Shown piece by piece: positions 1 through 7,734 of a stretch of DNA of 22,939 nucleotides (positions are counted from its first letter, which is position 1; each line of letters opens with the position of its first letter). Made by a program: the position numbers and the translations under genes. A model generated the notes under the pieces. That model saw nothing but the letters and a program-made list of their open reading frames with translations, made no database searches and was not told the origin of the DNA. The DNA lies in the IMG/VR virus record IMGVR_UViG_3300022198_002536, positions 1 to 22,939 of that record; one strand, written 5' to 3'. Source of the stretch: a virus.

Positions 1-1
1 A

Positions 2-967
2 GTTAAACTCGGCCAACCAATAGATGTAGGATTGCGTACAACAGATTTGGCTATACGATTAGGTGAATCAATTAACAGTGGTGCGACAAGTATCAATATA
101 TCACGACCAAAGAATGTCACAAATTCATTAGCACGCAAACACAGTATGCGATTCGTTGGTCAAGATTTCAACAACATGAATCTTATCACAGCCCTGCGCT
201 TTTTAGGCCGTCATGATAGCCGTATGGTCTTACTTGACCGCTTTGGTAATCTATTGTATATACCAATAACATTTAGCGAATCAAGTTACTTTGTAGATAA
301 GAACTTACGATTTGGTTCAAAGCAAGATAATCCAATTGAAAACATATCCAACCGTGTAACCATACAAGGACAACCATTAGCCCTTAACGATTTGGTGATT
401 GTAACGGTTGATGATGTAGAAGGACAAGTTGAGGAAGTTCGTGAAGATGCTTCACCAATTATTGACAATACAGCCCGTACAACTAATGCGGCTCGTCGTG
501 TTGCTCGTCAAGTGCTAAAGTCACGCTCACTTACAAAAGGCTCAATCAGTAGTGCTGGTCATATGAATCTACTTTCATTACGACCCGGTATGACAGTGAA
601 CTACGGTGGTGAACAGAAAGTTGTTACAGAAGTTAAACACATGCCTATGAGAAACATGAGTGACCTTACCATGCTTAATTTAGATGCTGGTATTGAGGGT
701 GTACTACAAGGAATTAACGAAGGTACAACTGTTAGTGCCAGCGATAATAACCCTGCTACATATGTTCAAGTGGTAGAACAGAATTTGGCTTTGTTTGGTA
801 AAGTTGAATTACGGATTGTTTCAGTGGTAAAAGAAAGAGGGGTATTTAATACAGCATACCTTATCGGTGGTGTGAAGGGAACGCATAATAGAGGGCTGAT
901 TGGGAAAAACGGCTTACCAATTGGTGCGAACAAATCAAAAGAAAGGAGGAACATATATGCCAGTTAG
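2..967 (+). CDS. Tail hub/baseplate-like virion protein, 5' truncated
   Basis: The reading frame is open to the left edge, so the gene starts outside the window; the TTG at 32 is only an internal codon. The visible 321 residues have the layout of gp27/gpD-like tail hub proteins. A beta-rich N-terminal half is followed by an Ala/Arg-rich helix (about residues 150-175 of the visible part). A segment reading 'SLRPGMTVNYGG' then resembles the 'pGd.v.v' stretch before the final beta domain of hub proteins. Hub proteins link the tail tube to the baseplate or tail tip. The next gene starts inside its last 11 bases and a tail fibre follows, which supports a tail module. No enzyme motif is visible. 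The tail assignment rests on pattern and context, so the exact hub identity is uncertain. Confidence 0.5.
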   Translation, partial: VKLGQPIDVGLRTTDLAIRLGESINSGATSINISRPKNVTNSLARKHSMRFVGQDFNNMNLITALRFLGRHDSRMVLLDRFGNLLYIPITFSESSYFVDKNLRFGSKQDNPIENISNRVTIQGQPLALNDLVIVTVDDVEGQVEEVREDASPIIDNTARTTNAARRVARQVLKSRSLTKGSISSAGHMNLLSLRPGMTVNYGGEQKVVTEVKHMPMRNMSDLTMLNLDAGIEGVLQGINEGTTVSASDNNPATYVQVVEQNLALFGKVELRIVSVVKERGVFNTAYLIGGVKGTHNRGLIGKNGLPIGANKSKERRNIYAS

Positions 968-1301
968 TGACTATATGCGACGACTTTTGCTTGATACTAT
1001 TGCCAGCAATATTAACGAAGTCATCTTAGGTTTTGACGGTACACCAGCCACAACTGATGATGGTGCGGCAGGTCGCCCCGCCATCTCCCTCACCCCATCT
1101 GTAACAATTGTTGATGATACTTCACTTTTGGTTGAGGTAAAGTTACCATACGATACTTCTTTTGCTGATAAAATAAAAGAAGTGTACATTCAATTTCGTG
1201 ACACTACAGAATATACACCTGTAGCACGATATACAATTTCTCCAATTACTAAATCCAACTCTAATGAGTTGAAAATTCAAATAGCAATTGAGGTGGCATG
1301 A
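957..1301 (+). CDS. Small tail-associated structural protein (114 aa)
   Basis: I place the start at the ATG at 957, because a very strong Shine-Dalgarno AAAGGAGG (942-949) sits 7 bases upstream; the frame is open further 5' but has no such signal. The protein begins MPVSDYMRRLL and is an N-terminal helix followed by beta-strand-rich sequence without Cys residues, signal peptide or membrane segment. It overlaps the upstream hub-like gene by 11 bases and its TGA overlaps the fibre ATG (ATGA). Small beta-sandwich proteins in this position are often baseplate or fibre-attachment proteins. I do not recognise a specific family, so the tail role is inferred from neighbours. Confidence 0.6.
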   Translation: MPVSDYMRRLLLDTIASNINEVILGFDGTPATTDDGAAGRPAISLTPSVTIVDDTSLLVEVKLPYDTSFADKIKEVYIQFRDTTEYTPVARYTISPITKSNSNELKIQIAIEVA

Positions 1302-3880
1302 TGACAGGAAATCCATTATCGGGGCATACAGCCGCTAACCAAGCATCAATGGCAGGTAGCGGAGTATTTACAGACAGTTTAGAAGATGGTGAACATATCA
1401 CCAGCCCCACCCTTACAAACATGCTTGAGGGTGTTCATGGTAACGGTATTATTCTTGAAGAAGATACAGCCTCATCAGCCAGTAATCGTAACACTCCCGA
1501 AGATTTACCGGGTGTATGTGAGCAAGATACTATTGGAAGTAAAATAAGAATAACTGGCGGTAGTGTACTAATTGATGGAGTTGTTTATGAATTTGCAGGT
1601 GGGCCGGGTAGTTCAATTTTTGTTGAATTTAAATCAGCAAGTCCACATGTACGCAGTACACCTACAGCACCATATTTGAGTACGGGCGAAGAAGCACTTA
1701 TCGTAGTATATGCATCTACAGATACTACAAATAATTGTATTACATGGGAAATTGGTACACCAGTTACTACTGCATCTAATACATACCCTACAACTCCATC
1801 AGCGTTTCTTAGTGACCCAAAAAGTGGATTAGGTGTAAAACAAAGTGTTGTGCTTGCGGTCATTCGTGTTGAGTATGATGCTACAGATACTAATGATATG
1901 AAAATGAATATTATTGAAAGTAATGATAAGCGAGTATTTGTACGACCTAATCCAATTTATTTCACCCCTGTTACAACAGGTATAGTGGGTAATAAAACAG
2001 CAGTTGATTCTCATACCGCACTTGATTCTTTACATAGTGAAACAGGTGATTTAGCAGGTAGCCGTCTTGGTGCGCTTTGGCAATCATACAATGCTGATGG
2101 TGATGCAAATTTATATTACTCAGTAAATGATTCTGCTAATACACGGCATACGCATTTACTCGGCCCAACGCATGTTGATGTATCATCACCCTCATCAAAC
2201 CAAACATTTACTTTTGGGAGTAATCAAATTTTTGTTCTTACCCCATCCACCACGATTAACCTCAATCCAAGTGGTACATTCCCACCCGGTTATACCGTGT
2301 TTGTAAGCGTACCAAGTGGAAGCACTGTGACTTTTGACAGTACAGGACTTAACTCCAATGTCGTAGCAACAGAAGCAACAATGTTCACCTACGATGGTAG
2401 TGCATGGAAGAAAATAATGGTAAGTGGAACAGTAAGCCCTGCTTCATCGGGTGCAAGCGGTCTTGTTCAATTGTCCGATGGTGCTGGTGGATTTACCAGC
2501 GATGCTAATTTATCATGGCAAGCCAGCCCTGCTGAATTAACAATTACTGGTAAATTAAATGTCACCGGCCTTATTGACCCTACAGGGCTTGAACTTGACC
2601 CTCAAGTTGCTAATCCCGGTGGTGTAGCCGCCAATACATTATGGCTTGACAGCGGTGCATCTAATCGCCCGAAAATTGGTTCTAATGCTGTTATGCGTGC
2701 AAGCGACAACATCAGCGAACTCACTAACGACGCAGGTTTTACCGATGCCGCCGCCGCTTCTGCCGCCGCACCTGTACAAAGCGTAAATAGTGCAACGGGT
2801 GCTGTAGTTTTAGATGCTGATGATATTAGCGATACGGCTACAACCAATAAGTTCACTACTTCTGCTGACATATCAAAGTTAGCAGGAATAGAAGCAGGTG
2901 CAACTGCTGACCAAACAGCAGGTGAAATTAAAATAGCATACGAGAGTAACGCTGACACTAATGCCTTTACAGATGCAGAAAAAACAAAACTCACTGGTAT
3001 CGCTACGGGTGCAACTGCTTACAGTAATGCTGATGCAATTGCCGCTGTTGAGGGTGAGGGTACACTTGATTTAACGGGTGCGGTCACGGTAGTAGGTGAC
3101 TTAGCCGTTGATACTGATACGCTTTTTGTTGATGTATCGGCTGACCGAGTAGGGGTTAATACCAACAGTCCTTCAACCGACTTGCATGTTTATGGTGCAT
3201 CTAATCCCGAAGTTCGGATTCAAGAAGTAGGTCAAAGTGGGTACACTTCTATCATTGGATATGCAGATAATTACGGGGCAGTAAGAGTTTTTGATAGCAC
3301 CGCTAATGAATCCACTATTTTAGATTTAGACGCTGAATCAACGGGAACAGGAAACCAAACAATTAGACTTTTTAGAACTGCTAATTCAAGTGCAACAAAT
3401 ACGCAATTTCAAATTCTTATACCCGGTACACCAACCACCGCTTACCGTCTTTATGCAGATGCAGGTAGCATAAAAATGGTTCATTATGGTGAGGCAATTT
3501 TTAATGAAAATGGTGATGCGGTTGATTTTAGGGTTGAAGGTGATACTGATGCGAACCTTATTTTTGGTCAAGGAAGTACCGACAAAGTAGGTATCGGTAC
3601 AAATACACCAGCACAAAAATTAGAAGTGAATGGAACTATCCGACAAACCGCAGTGACGAACAATGTTCTCGTCGCTAACGCAAACGGCGACCTCGTTGCC
3701 GCAAGCAATTTGGCTGACCAAGCATACTCAACAACTGATACAACAGATGCGGCGGTAGATGTTTATGCCGCTAATCCGCTTCATTGGGCTGGAATACCAC
3801 CAGCAACAGTAGCGGAGGCATTAGATAGAATAGCGGCTTGGGCAAATAATCCTGCTTACACACCCGGCCCAATTCCGTGA
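1298..3880 (+). CDS. Tail fibre / receptor-binding protein (860 aa)
   Basis: This is a typical phage fibre by composition: rich in Thr, Ser, Ala, Gly, Asp and Asn, with no enzyme motif. Recognisable fibre modules are present. Two 'KL(A/T)GI..GAT' repeats lie near residues 527-536 and 564-573. A 'SVNSATGAVVLDADDISDT' linker is near 495-513. Two beta-helix-type repeats, 'GVNTNSPSTDLHV' (619-631) and 'GIGTNTPAQKLEV' (765-777), are followed by a C-terminal 'HWAGIPPATVAEALDRIA' (829-846), a motif common in phage structural proteins. No S74-type autocleaving chaperone follows, although the GIGT..P repeats often accompany one. The start overlaps the upstream stop as ATGA, and two ATGs stand in tandem. 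It probably determines attachment to the host cell surface. Confidence 0.85.
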   Translation: MMTGNPLSGHTAANQASMAGSGVFTDSLEDGEHITSPTLTNMLEGVHGNGIILEEDTASSASNRNTPEDLPGVCEQDTIGSKIRITGGSVLIDGVVYEFAGGPGSSIFVEFKSASPHVRSTPTAPYLSTGEEALIVVYASTDTTNNCITWEIGTPVTTASNTYPTTPSAFLSDPKSGLGVKQSVVLAVIRVEYDATDTNDMKMNIIESNDKRVFVRPNPIYFTPVTTGIVGNKTAVDSHTALDSLHSETGDLAGSRLGALWQSYNADGDANLYYSVNDSANTRHTHLLGPTHVDVSSPSSNQTFTFGSNQIFVLTPSTTINLNPSGTFPPGYTVFVSVPSGSTVTFDSTGLNSNVVATEATMFTYDGSAWKKIMVSGTVSPASSGASGLVQLSDGAGGFTSDANLSWQASPAELTITGKLNVTGLIDPTGLELDPQVANPGGVAANTLWLDSGASNRPKIGSNAVMRASDNISELTNDAGFTDAAAASAAAPVQSVNSATGAVVLDADDISDTATTNKFTTSADISKLAGIEAGATADQTAGEIKIAYESNADTNAFTDAEKTKLTGIATGATAYSNADAIAAVEGEGTLDLTGAVTVVGDLAVDTDTLFVDVSADRVGVNTNSPSTDLHVYGASNPEVRIQEVGQSGYTSIIGYADNYGAVRVFDSTANESTILDLDAESTGTGNQTIRLFRTANSSATNTQFQILIPGTPTTAYRLYADAGSIKMVHYGEAIFNENGDAVDFRVEGDTDANLIFGQGSTDKVGIGTNTPAQKLEVNGTIRQTAVTNNVLVANANGDLVAASNLADQAYSTTDTTDAAVDVYAANPLHWAGIPPATVAEALDRIAAWANNPAYTPGPIP

Positions 3881-3881
3881 T

Positions 3882-4094
3882 TTACTCTTCTTCGTACATA
3901 GAAGGATGTTGGTAAATTGTTTTCAAACGATACGGTTTGAGTTTGCGTATGGATGGGTCAAGCCAAAAGAAACCGCATTGCCTACAGTGTAGTAAGTACA
4001 CACGCTCGTTATCATAATCAACAAAACGGCCACTTACTCGTCGTGGTATTTCGTTGCAACCACATACTTTGCATTTTTGTCTAAGTCTATCCAT
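3882..4094 (-). CDS. Small zinc-ribbon protein (70 aa)
   Basis: The protein has two Cys pairs, C8-x2-C11 (plus C13) and C37-x2-C40, the usual four-ligand zinc ribbon, and ends in an acidic MYEEE. The frame is open to 4136, but the ATG at 4094 is preferred because the tiny upstream ORF ends here, sharing the bases ATGGATAG (8-base overlap). It is the last gene of the long - strand module, and its stop lies one base from the convergent fibre stop. Such proteins are often DNA- or protein-binding adaptors. No specific family is recognised. Confidence 0.65.
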   Translation of the reverse strand: MDRLRQKCKVCGCNEIPRRVSGRFVDYDNERVYLLHCRQCGFFWLDPSIRKLKPYRLKTIYQHPSMYEEE

Positions 4095-4179
4095 TAGTCG
4101 GTTTGTTCCAGCACGCCCCACAAAAATCACCATCAATTAAATAATCACATTCTTTTTTACAGATAGAACAAATCTGCAT
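4087..4179 (-). CDS. Mini zinc-binding protein (30 aa, CxxC/CxxC)
   Basis: A short frame fills the gap after the thermosome gene. It encodes C4-x2-C7, C11, C20-x2-C23, so two CxxC knuckles in 30 residues. A perfect AGGTGA ribosome binding site (4184-4189) overlaps the thermosome stop and lies 4 bases before the ATG. The end overlaps the start of the next zinc ribbon by 8 bases. The Cys spacing, the ribosome site and the overlap together argue for a real gene. Function is unknown; a zinc-stabilised binding module is likely. Confidence 0.6.
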   Translation of the reverse strand: MQICSICKKECDYLIDGDFCGACWNKPTNG

Positions 4180-4187
4180 CAAATCAC

Positions 4188-5690
4188 CTATTGTACTGGT
4201 CGTCGTGCTACAATGTCATCAATGCGTAAAATGGCATTGGTGACTTCACCAGCACTAAGTACGGCTTGACGCACTAACTCAACAGGCTCAATGACACCAT
4301 CAGCCAGCAAGTCTTTGACACCGCCATCGGTTACATTTGGGCCAACTGTAAGATTACCATGAAGAATCTCGTGTCGCATAGCAAGGATAGTATCAAGTGG
4401 GTCATGTCCTGCATTTTCAGCAATAGTTGCGGGTACAATTTCCAATGCATCTGCAAACGCCTCAATTGCCATCTGCGCTCTACCGCCTATTTGAGCGGCG
4501 TGCTGGCGCAAGTGCGAGGCCATTCGCACATAAGCATTCCCTCCACCTACAACATATTGCTTGGTTTGCATGACAAGTGATACGACACCAAGTGCATCAT
4601 CAAACCCACGCTCAACTTCTTCAAGCGTATGAGATGTAGCACCACGCAACACCAATGTTGCTTCGTTGCTTTCATTCTCACTACTAACAAACAAATACCA
4701 AACATCATTCTTTCTTTCACGAGTAATTAAAACTTGGCTGGCCGATTCAATTTCTTCGGGATATTGAACAATTGGAATGTTAGCCATACGGCTCATGGCA
4801 CGAAGTGATGATTCGGGTACACGACGAACAACCATAATGTTACTCTTCTTGAGATGTGAACAAACAATATCACTCACTCCATCCCGTACAAATACAACAC
4901 CACCGTTAGGCATCGCCGCTACGACATGTTTTGCACTCGTAATCAAATCAGCCTTGCTTGCACCTTTGTATGTTTGATATGAATTAACATCTAATTGAAC
5001 TTGAATATTATCCTCACTCTTTTCAGTTTCAAGACCCGAATTAATGAGAAGCATGTTTGTGTATGTATCATCACCTTCAAGCACATAGTCCTTGTTCACA
5101 ATCACACCATTGTATAGGTATGAATCTTCAAGTGAACCACCGGGAAATGATACTACCTTAACACTCTCAGCATCACCAGCCTTCTCAACGGCTGATACAC
5201 ATAATTCTGCAACTGCATCAAGCGCACTCTCAAGTGTCTTTCCTGTAATAGCCGTCTTTGCGACTTTAATCAAAGACTCTCGTTCATCACTGCTTTGTGC
5301 AATATCCGATACAAGATACTTAACAGCCATCTGTGCGGCTTCATGATAACCACGACAAATGACATTGGGGTGCAATCCTTTTTCAAACAACATTTCACTG
5401 TTGCCAAGTAATTGACCAGCCAACACGACTGTACTTGTTGTACCATCATAACACAACGATTCTTGTGTACGGGCAACTTCTGCAATCATCTTACCGCCGG
5501 GATGTGATACATCTAATTCACGAAGAATTGTAGCACCATCGTTTGTAACGATAACATTGCCACCACCATCTACCATCATTTTATCCATACCCATCGGGCC
5601 AAGCGTCGTCTTGACTGTTTCAGCAACCGTCTTTGCCGCCCTAATGTTATGTATTTGCGCCTTACCATTTACTCCTTCTTTTTCTGCCAT
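4188..5690 (-). CDS. Thermosome subunit, group II chaperonin (500 aa)
   Basis: This folds proteins with ATP in a double-ring chaperonin of the archaeal/eukaryotic CCT type. Visible landmarks are the N-terminal ATP-site motif [31 protein letters not shown], the GGG..... RMASHLR segment of the returning equatorial domain, [11 protein letters not shown] and the C-terminal [12 protein letters not shown]. At 500 residues it is somewhat shorter than cellular thermosomes (about 540-550) and lacks the Gly/Met-rich tail. The usual Gly before DGTT is Tyr (CYDGTT), and the usual Glu of GGGAxE is Tyr in GGGNAY. I choose the ATG at 5690 because GGTGA lies 5 bases upstream; an in-frame ATG at 5702 has no such site. 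The GGTGA contains the TGA of the upstream exonuclease. Virus-borne thermosomes are a reported feature of magroviruses. It may form its own ring or mix with host subunits. Confidence 0.95.
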   Translation of the reverse strand: MAEKEGVNGKAQIHNIRAAKTVAETVKTTLGPMGMDKMMVDGGGNVIVTNDGATILRELDVSHPGGKMIAEVARTQESLCYDGTTSTVVLAGQLLGNSEMLFEKGLHPNVICRGYHEAAQMAVKYLVSDIAQSSDERESLIKVAKTAITGKTLESALDAVAELCVSAVEKAGDAESVKVVSFPGGSLEDSYLYNGVIVNKDYVLEGDDTYTNMLLINSGLETEKSEDNIQVQLDVNSYQTYKGASKADLITSAKHVVAAMPNGGVVFVRDGVSDIVCSHLKKSNIMVVRRVPESSLRAMSRMANIPIVQYPEEIESASQVLITRERKNDVWYLFVSSENESNEATLVLRGATSHTLEEVERGFDDALGVVSLVMQTKQYVVGGGNAYVRMASHLRQHAAQIGGRAQMAIEAFADALEIVPATIAENAGHDPLDTILAMRHEILHGNLTVGPNVTDGGVKDLLADGVIEPVELVRQAVLSAGEVTNAILRIDDIVARRPVQ

Positions 5691-5695
5691 ATGTT

Positions 5696-6298
5696 TCACC
5701 ATTCAACTTTTATTTCCATTATTTCGCCAGTTTCAAGGCTACGAGAATTGACATAACCATTACTTTTACCAAATTGGTATAAGTCATATGTCAATTTTGC
5801 ATCGTCTAAACAATACTTCGCAACCTCATCATACTTACCTGCTCTCCAAGCAATAGGGGCATCGGCACTGTTCATTAATTTGTTGCTGTCAAAAGTATGT
5901 TTGACAAGCATTCCGAGTGAAGTGTCCACTCGGCCAATGGGTAGTGCCGCACTGCTCACTAAGTTTCGTGTATCAATAATGGAATCGGATTTCATTAAAT
6001 CGTTGGCTGTCCAACAATCAAGCGCATCACGCAATACAGGCAGGTCAAACGCCTTAATGTTATGACCAATGATTTGACCGCCTTTTTCAACATGTTCTGC
6101 TAAGTCATCACCTAATGTACGAGGGTGTAATGCTTTGATTGTACTATCAATACCAAGTGATTCATTACAATACACTGTACCGTTATCACCATCCCATGTT
6201 GCTACAACTGTAGGCTCAAACATATGGGTATTTTTCCAACCACCTATTTCATGTGAAAAATTCCCTGTTTCAATATCTAAAGACAAATAATCGCTCAT
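5696..6298 (-). CDS. DEDDy-type 3'-5' exonuclease (DnaQ-like)
   Basis: This is a stand-alone RNase H-fold exonuclease that removes nucleotides from DNA (or RNA) 3' ends. All three motifs are visible: Exo I D8-I-E10, Exo [10 protein letters not shown] (78-85, with D85), and Exo III Y162-x3-D166, which makes it the DEDDy subtype. Length (200 aa) fits a single-domain enzyme. Its start overlaps the upstream ATPase stop as ATGA. Its own stop (TGGTGA) doubles as the ribosome binding site of the thermosome. PolB in this window carries its own exonuclease motifs, so this may process recombination or host DNA ends rather than proofread. Confidence in fold is high, in substrate low. Confidence 0.85.
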   Translation of the reverse strand: MSDYLSLDIETGNFSHEIGGWKNTHMFEPTVVATWDGDNGTVYCNESLGIDSTIKALHPRTLGDDLAEHVEKGGQIIGHNIKAFDLPVLRDALDCWTANDLMKSDSIIDTRNLVSSAALPIGRVDTSLGMLVKHTFDSNKLMNSADAPIAWRAGKYDEVAKYCLDDAKLTYDLYQFGKSNGYVNSRSLETGEIMEIKVEW

Positions 6299-7692
6299 TG
6301 TGTATCACCTATTTTTCGTATGTACGCCCGACCACCGTTAGTCTTGGACTTAAACAGCCCTTGACTAAAGTTCTTGAAATGCCTATCGGCTGTACTCTTG
6401 GAAACCTTTGCTCGTTCCATGTAGGTTGAAAGGAAGATATTTTTCAATCTCCACCCATCACCATATCCATCAATTTCGTATGATGTACACTCAAGATAGG
6501 CCGCTATCATAGCATCTTGAGCCTTTGCTTCTTTCTGTTTGTTTCCACCAACTTCAACTGAATCTTCAAGCCATGCGATGAGATTTTGAAATAAGTCAAA
6601 CAAAATTTCGTGTGCCATATCTACATGTGTAGCATTAACTTCCCATGTATTATCAAGAATAGCCATGTGAACAGAAAATATACCTAAGTAATTTTCAATT
6701 GCTGGTGTAAATGATGCGACGATTTCCGCCATTGATGGACTCATATCTCGTAACAAATCATATAATTCATCGGATGCTTGATACAAGGCTGTAGAATATT
6801 CGGGTGTTGCTGAAAACATTTCCCACATATGCTCTTGAACAACTTCTTCTTTACCTTCATTCGTCAATTCCGACCATTGAGTAAAAGTCAATTCGCTTAA
6901 ATCAAGCAAACGGTCACGAATTCTTTTATCGGCATTTCTAAAGTATTCGTATAAATCATCTTTAGTTATGTCAGTTTTTTCCGACCTATTGAAAAATGTA
7001 CCAAGACGACGATTACTTACTTCTTGTCGCTCTTCCATATCCCAATCACGATAATAGAGCAATACACGCTGGAAGATACCTTTTGTAAGTACATACTCCT
7101 TGACACCGCTTGGTGGATAAGTAGTAATCCATAATGATACAAGTGATGGACATTCAACTTTGTTACCCTTCATGTGTTTAACAAGTGTGTTGTTACCACT
7201 CCCTACGGGGTTACAAGCCGTCTGTAGATACAGAACTGTCTCTTGGCTGTGCTTGTTGGGTGTAAGTAAGATTGAACCTTCATCAAAGTTAATCGCTTTG
7301 CGCCCTGCAAGCAACCCCTCAATGGTTTCTACTTCGCCTGTAGGTTTGCCCTTATCATCCACAACATTATTTGTTGAACCAATCAATCCTGCATCTGTAC
7401 CCGATGCAAACAACTCAAAGGGAATGTCGGCTTCCTTCATAATGTCACTGATGAAGTTCCATGCAATGGATTTCCCTGTACGGGATGGTTGAATCCAAAA
7501 GACATGGACTCGTAAATCAAGGTGCGAATCACCTGTGGGTAGTCGTATGTAAGGTAAAGTTGTTTGCCCTTGAATGAAAAAGAATGAAAGCAAACCCGGC
7601 ATATCATTCTTCATGGATGTTTGTGAAAAATGATGTAGATAGGCTTTCAATATCGGGAACTTTTCAACGGCTTGGTAATTTTTAATTTGCAT
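6295..7692 (-). CDS. P-loop ATPase, candidate replicative helicase (465 aa)
   Basis: A Walker A-like loop reads QPSRTGKS (68-75), lacking the usual first Gly, and a Walker B-like strand reads AINFDEGS (133-140). A later segment, KGIFQRVLLYYRDW, resembles the G.l.Rfl region that follows the sensor strand in DUF3987-type phage and plasmid ATPases. The C-terminus (about 400-460) looks like a winged helix (VSKSTADRHFKNF). The arrangement of ATPase plus C-terminal winged helix, and a place in a replisome cluster that otherwise lacks a helicase, make a DNA helicase role likely. The start is supported by GGAGATGA (7697-7704) 4 bases before the ATG, and a TATA-like element lies just upstream. It could instead be a packaging or defence-related ATPase; no MCM signature is clear. 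Confidence 0.6.
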   Translation of the reverse strand: MQIKNYQAVEKFPILKAYLHHFSQTSMKNDMPGLLSFFFIQGQTTLPYIRLPTGDSHLDLRVHVFWIQPSRTGKSIAWNFISDIMKEADIPFELFASGTDAGLIGSTNNVVDDKGKPTGEVETIEGLLAGRKAINFDEGSILLTPNKHSQETVLYLQTACNPVGSGNNTLVKHMKGNKVECPSLVSLWITTYPPSGVKEYVLTKGIFQRVLLYYRDWDMEERQEVSNRRLGTFFNRSEKTDITKDDLYEYFRNADKRIRDRLLDLSELTFTQWSELTNEGKEEVVQEHMWEMFSATPEYSTALYQASDELYDLLRDMSPSMAEIVASFTPAIENYLGIFSVHMAILDNTWEVNATHVDMAHEILFDLFQNLIAWLEDSVEVGGNKQKEAKAQDAMIAAYLECTSYEIDGYGDGWRLKNIFLSTYMERAKVSKSTADRHFKNFSQGLFKSKTNGGRAYIRKIGDTQ

Positions 7693-7696
7693 AGAT

Positions 7697-7732
7697 TCAT
7701 CTCCATTTTCTTCTTCTTTGTTGATTTAAATA
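7697..7732 (-). promoter_or_regulatory. TATA-like promoter block upstream of the P-loop ATPase
   Basis: On the - strand the gap starts with TATTTAAATCAA, then one base, then AAAGAAGAAG (7732 down to 7710), and ends in the ribosome site GGAGATGA (7704-7697). TATTTAAA fits an archaeal TATA box. The same block, with one mismatch over 23 bases, precedes the RFC gene near 19700. The TATA begins 2 bases after the stop of the XPF-type nuclease gene. If transcription begins about 25-27 bases downstream, the leader would be about 10 bases or less. Confidence 0.65.
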
Positions 7733-7734
7733 CT

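Noticed and set aside
2602-2994. A 130-aa frame opposite the tail fibre gene.
   Set aside because: It lies wholly antisense to a clear fibre coding region, has biased Ala/Ser/Val composition mirrored from the fibre codons, and lacks a ribosome site.
5690-5702. Longer N-termini for the thermosome and for the primase, MORC-like, RFC and 240-aa proteins.
   Set aside because: In each case the longer start codon falls within or before the ribosome site that fits the inner ATG at 4-5 bases, so the inner start is preferred.
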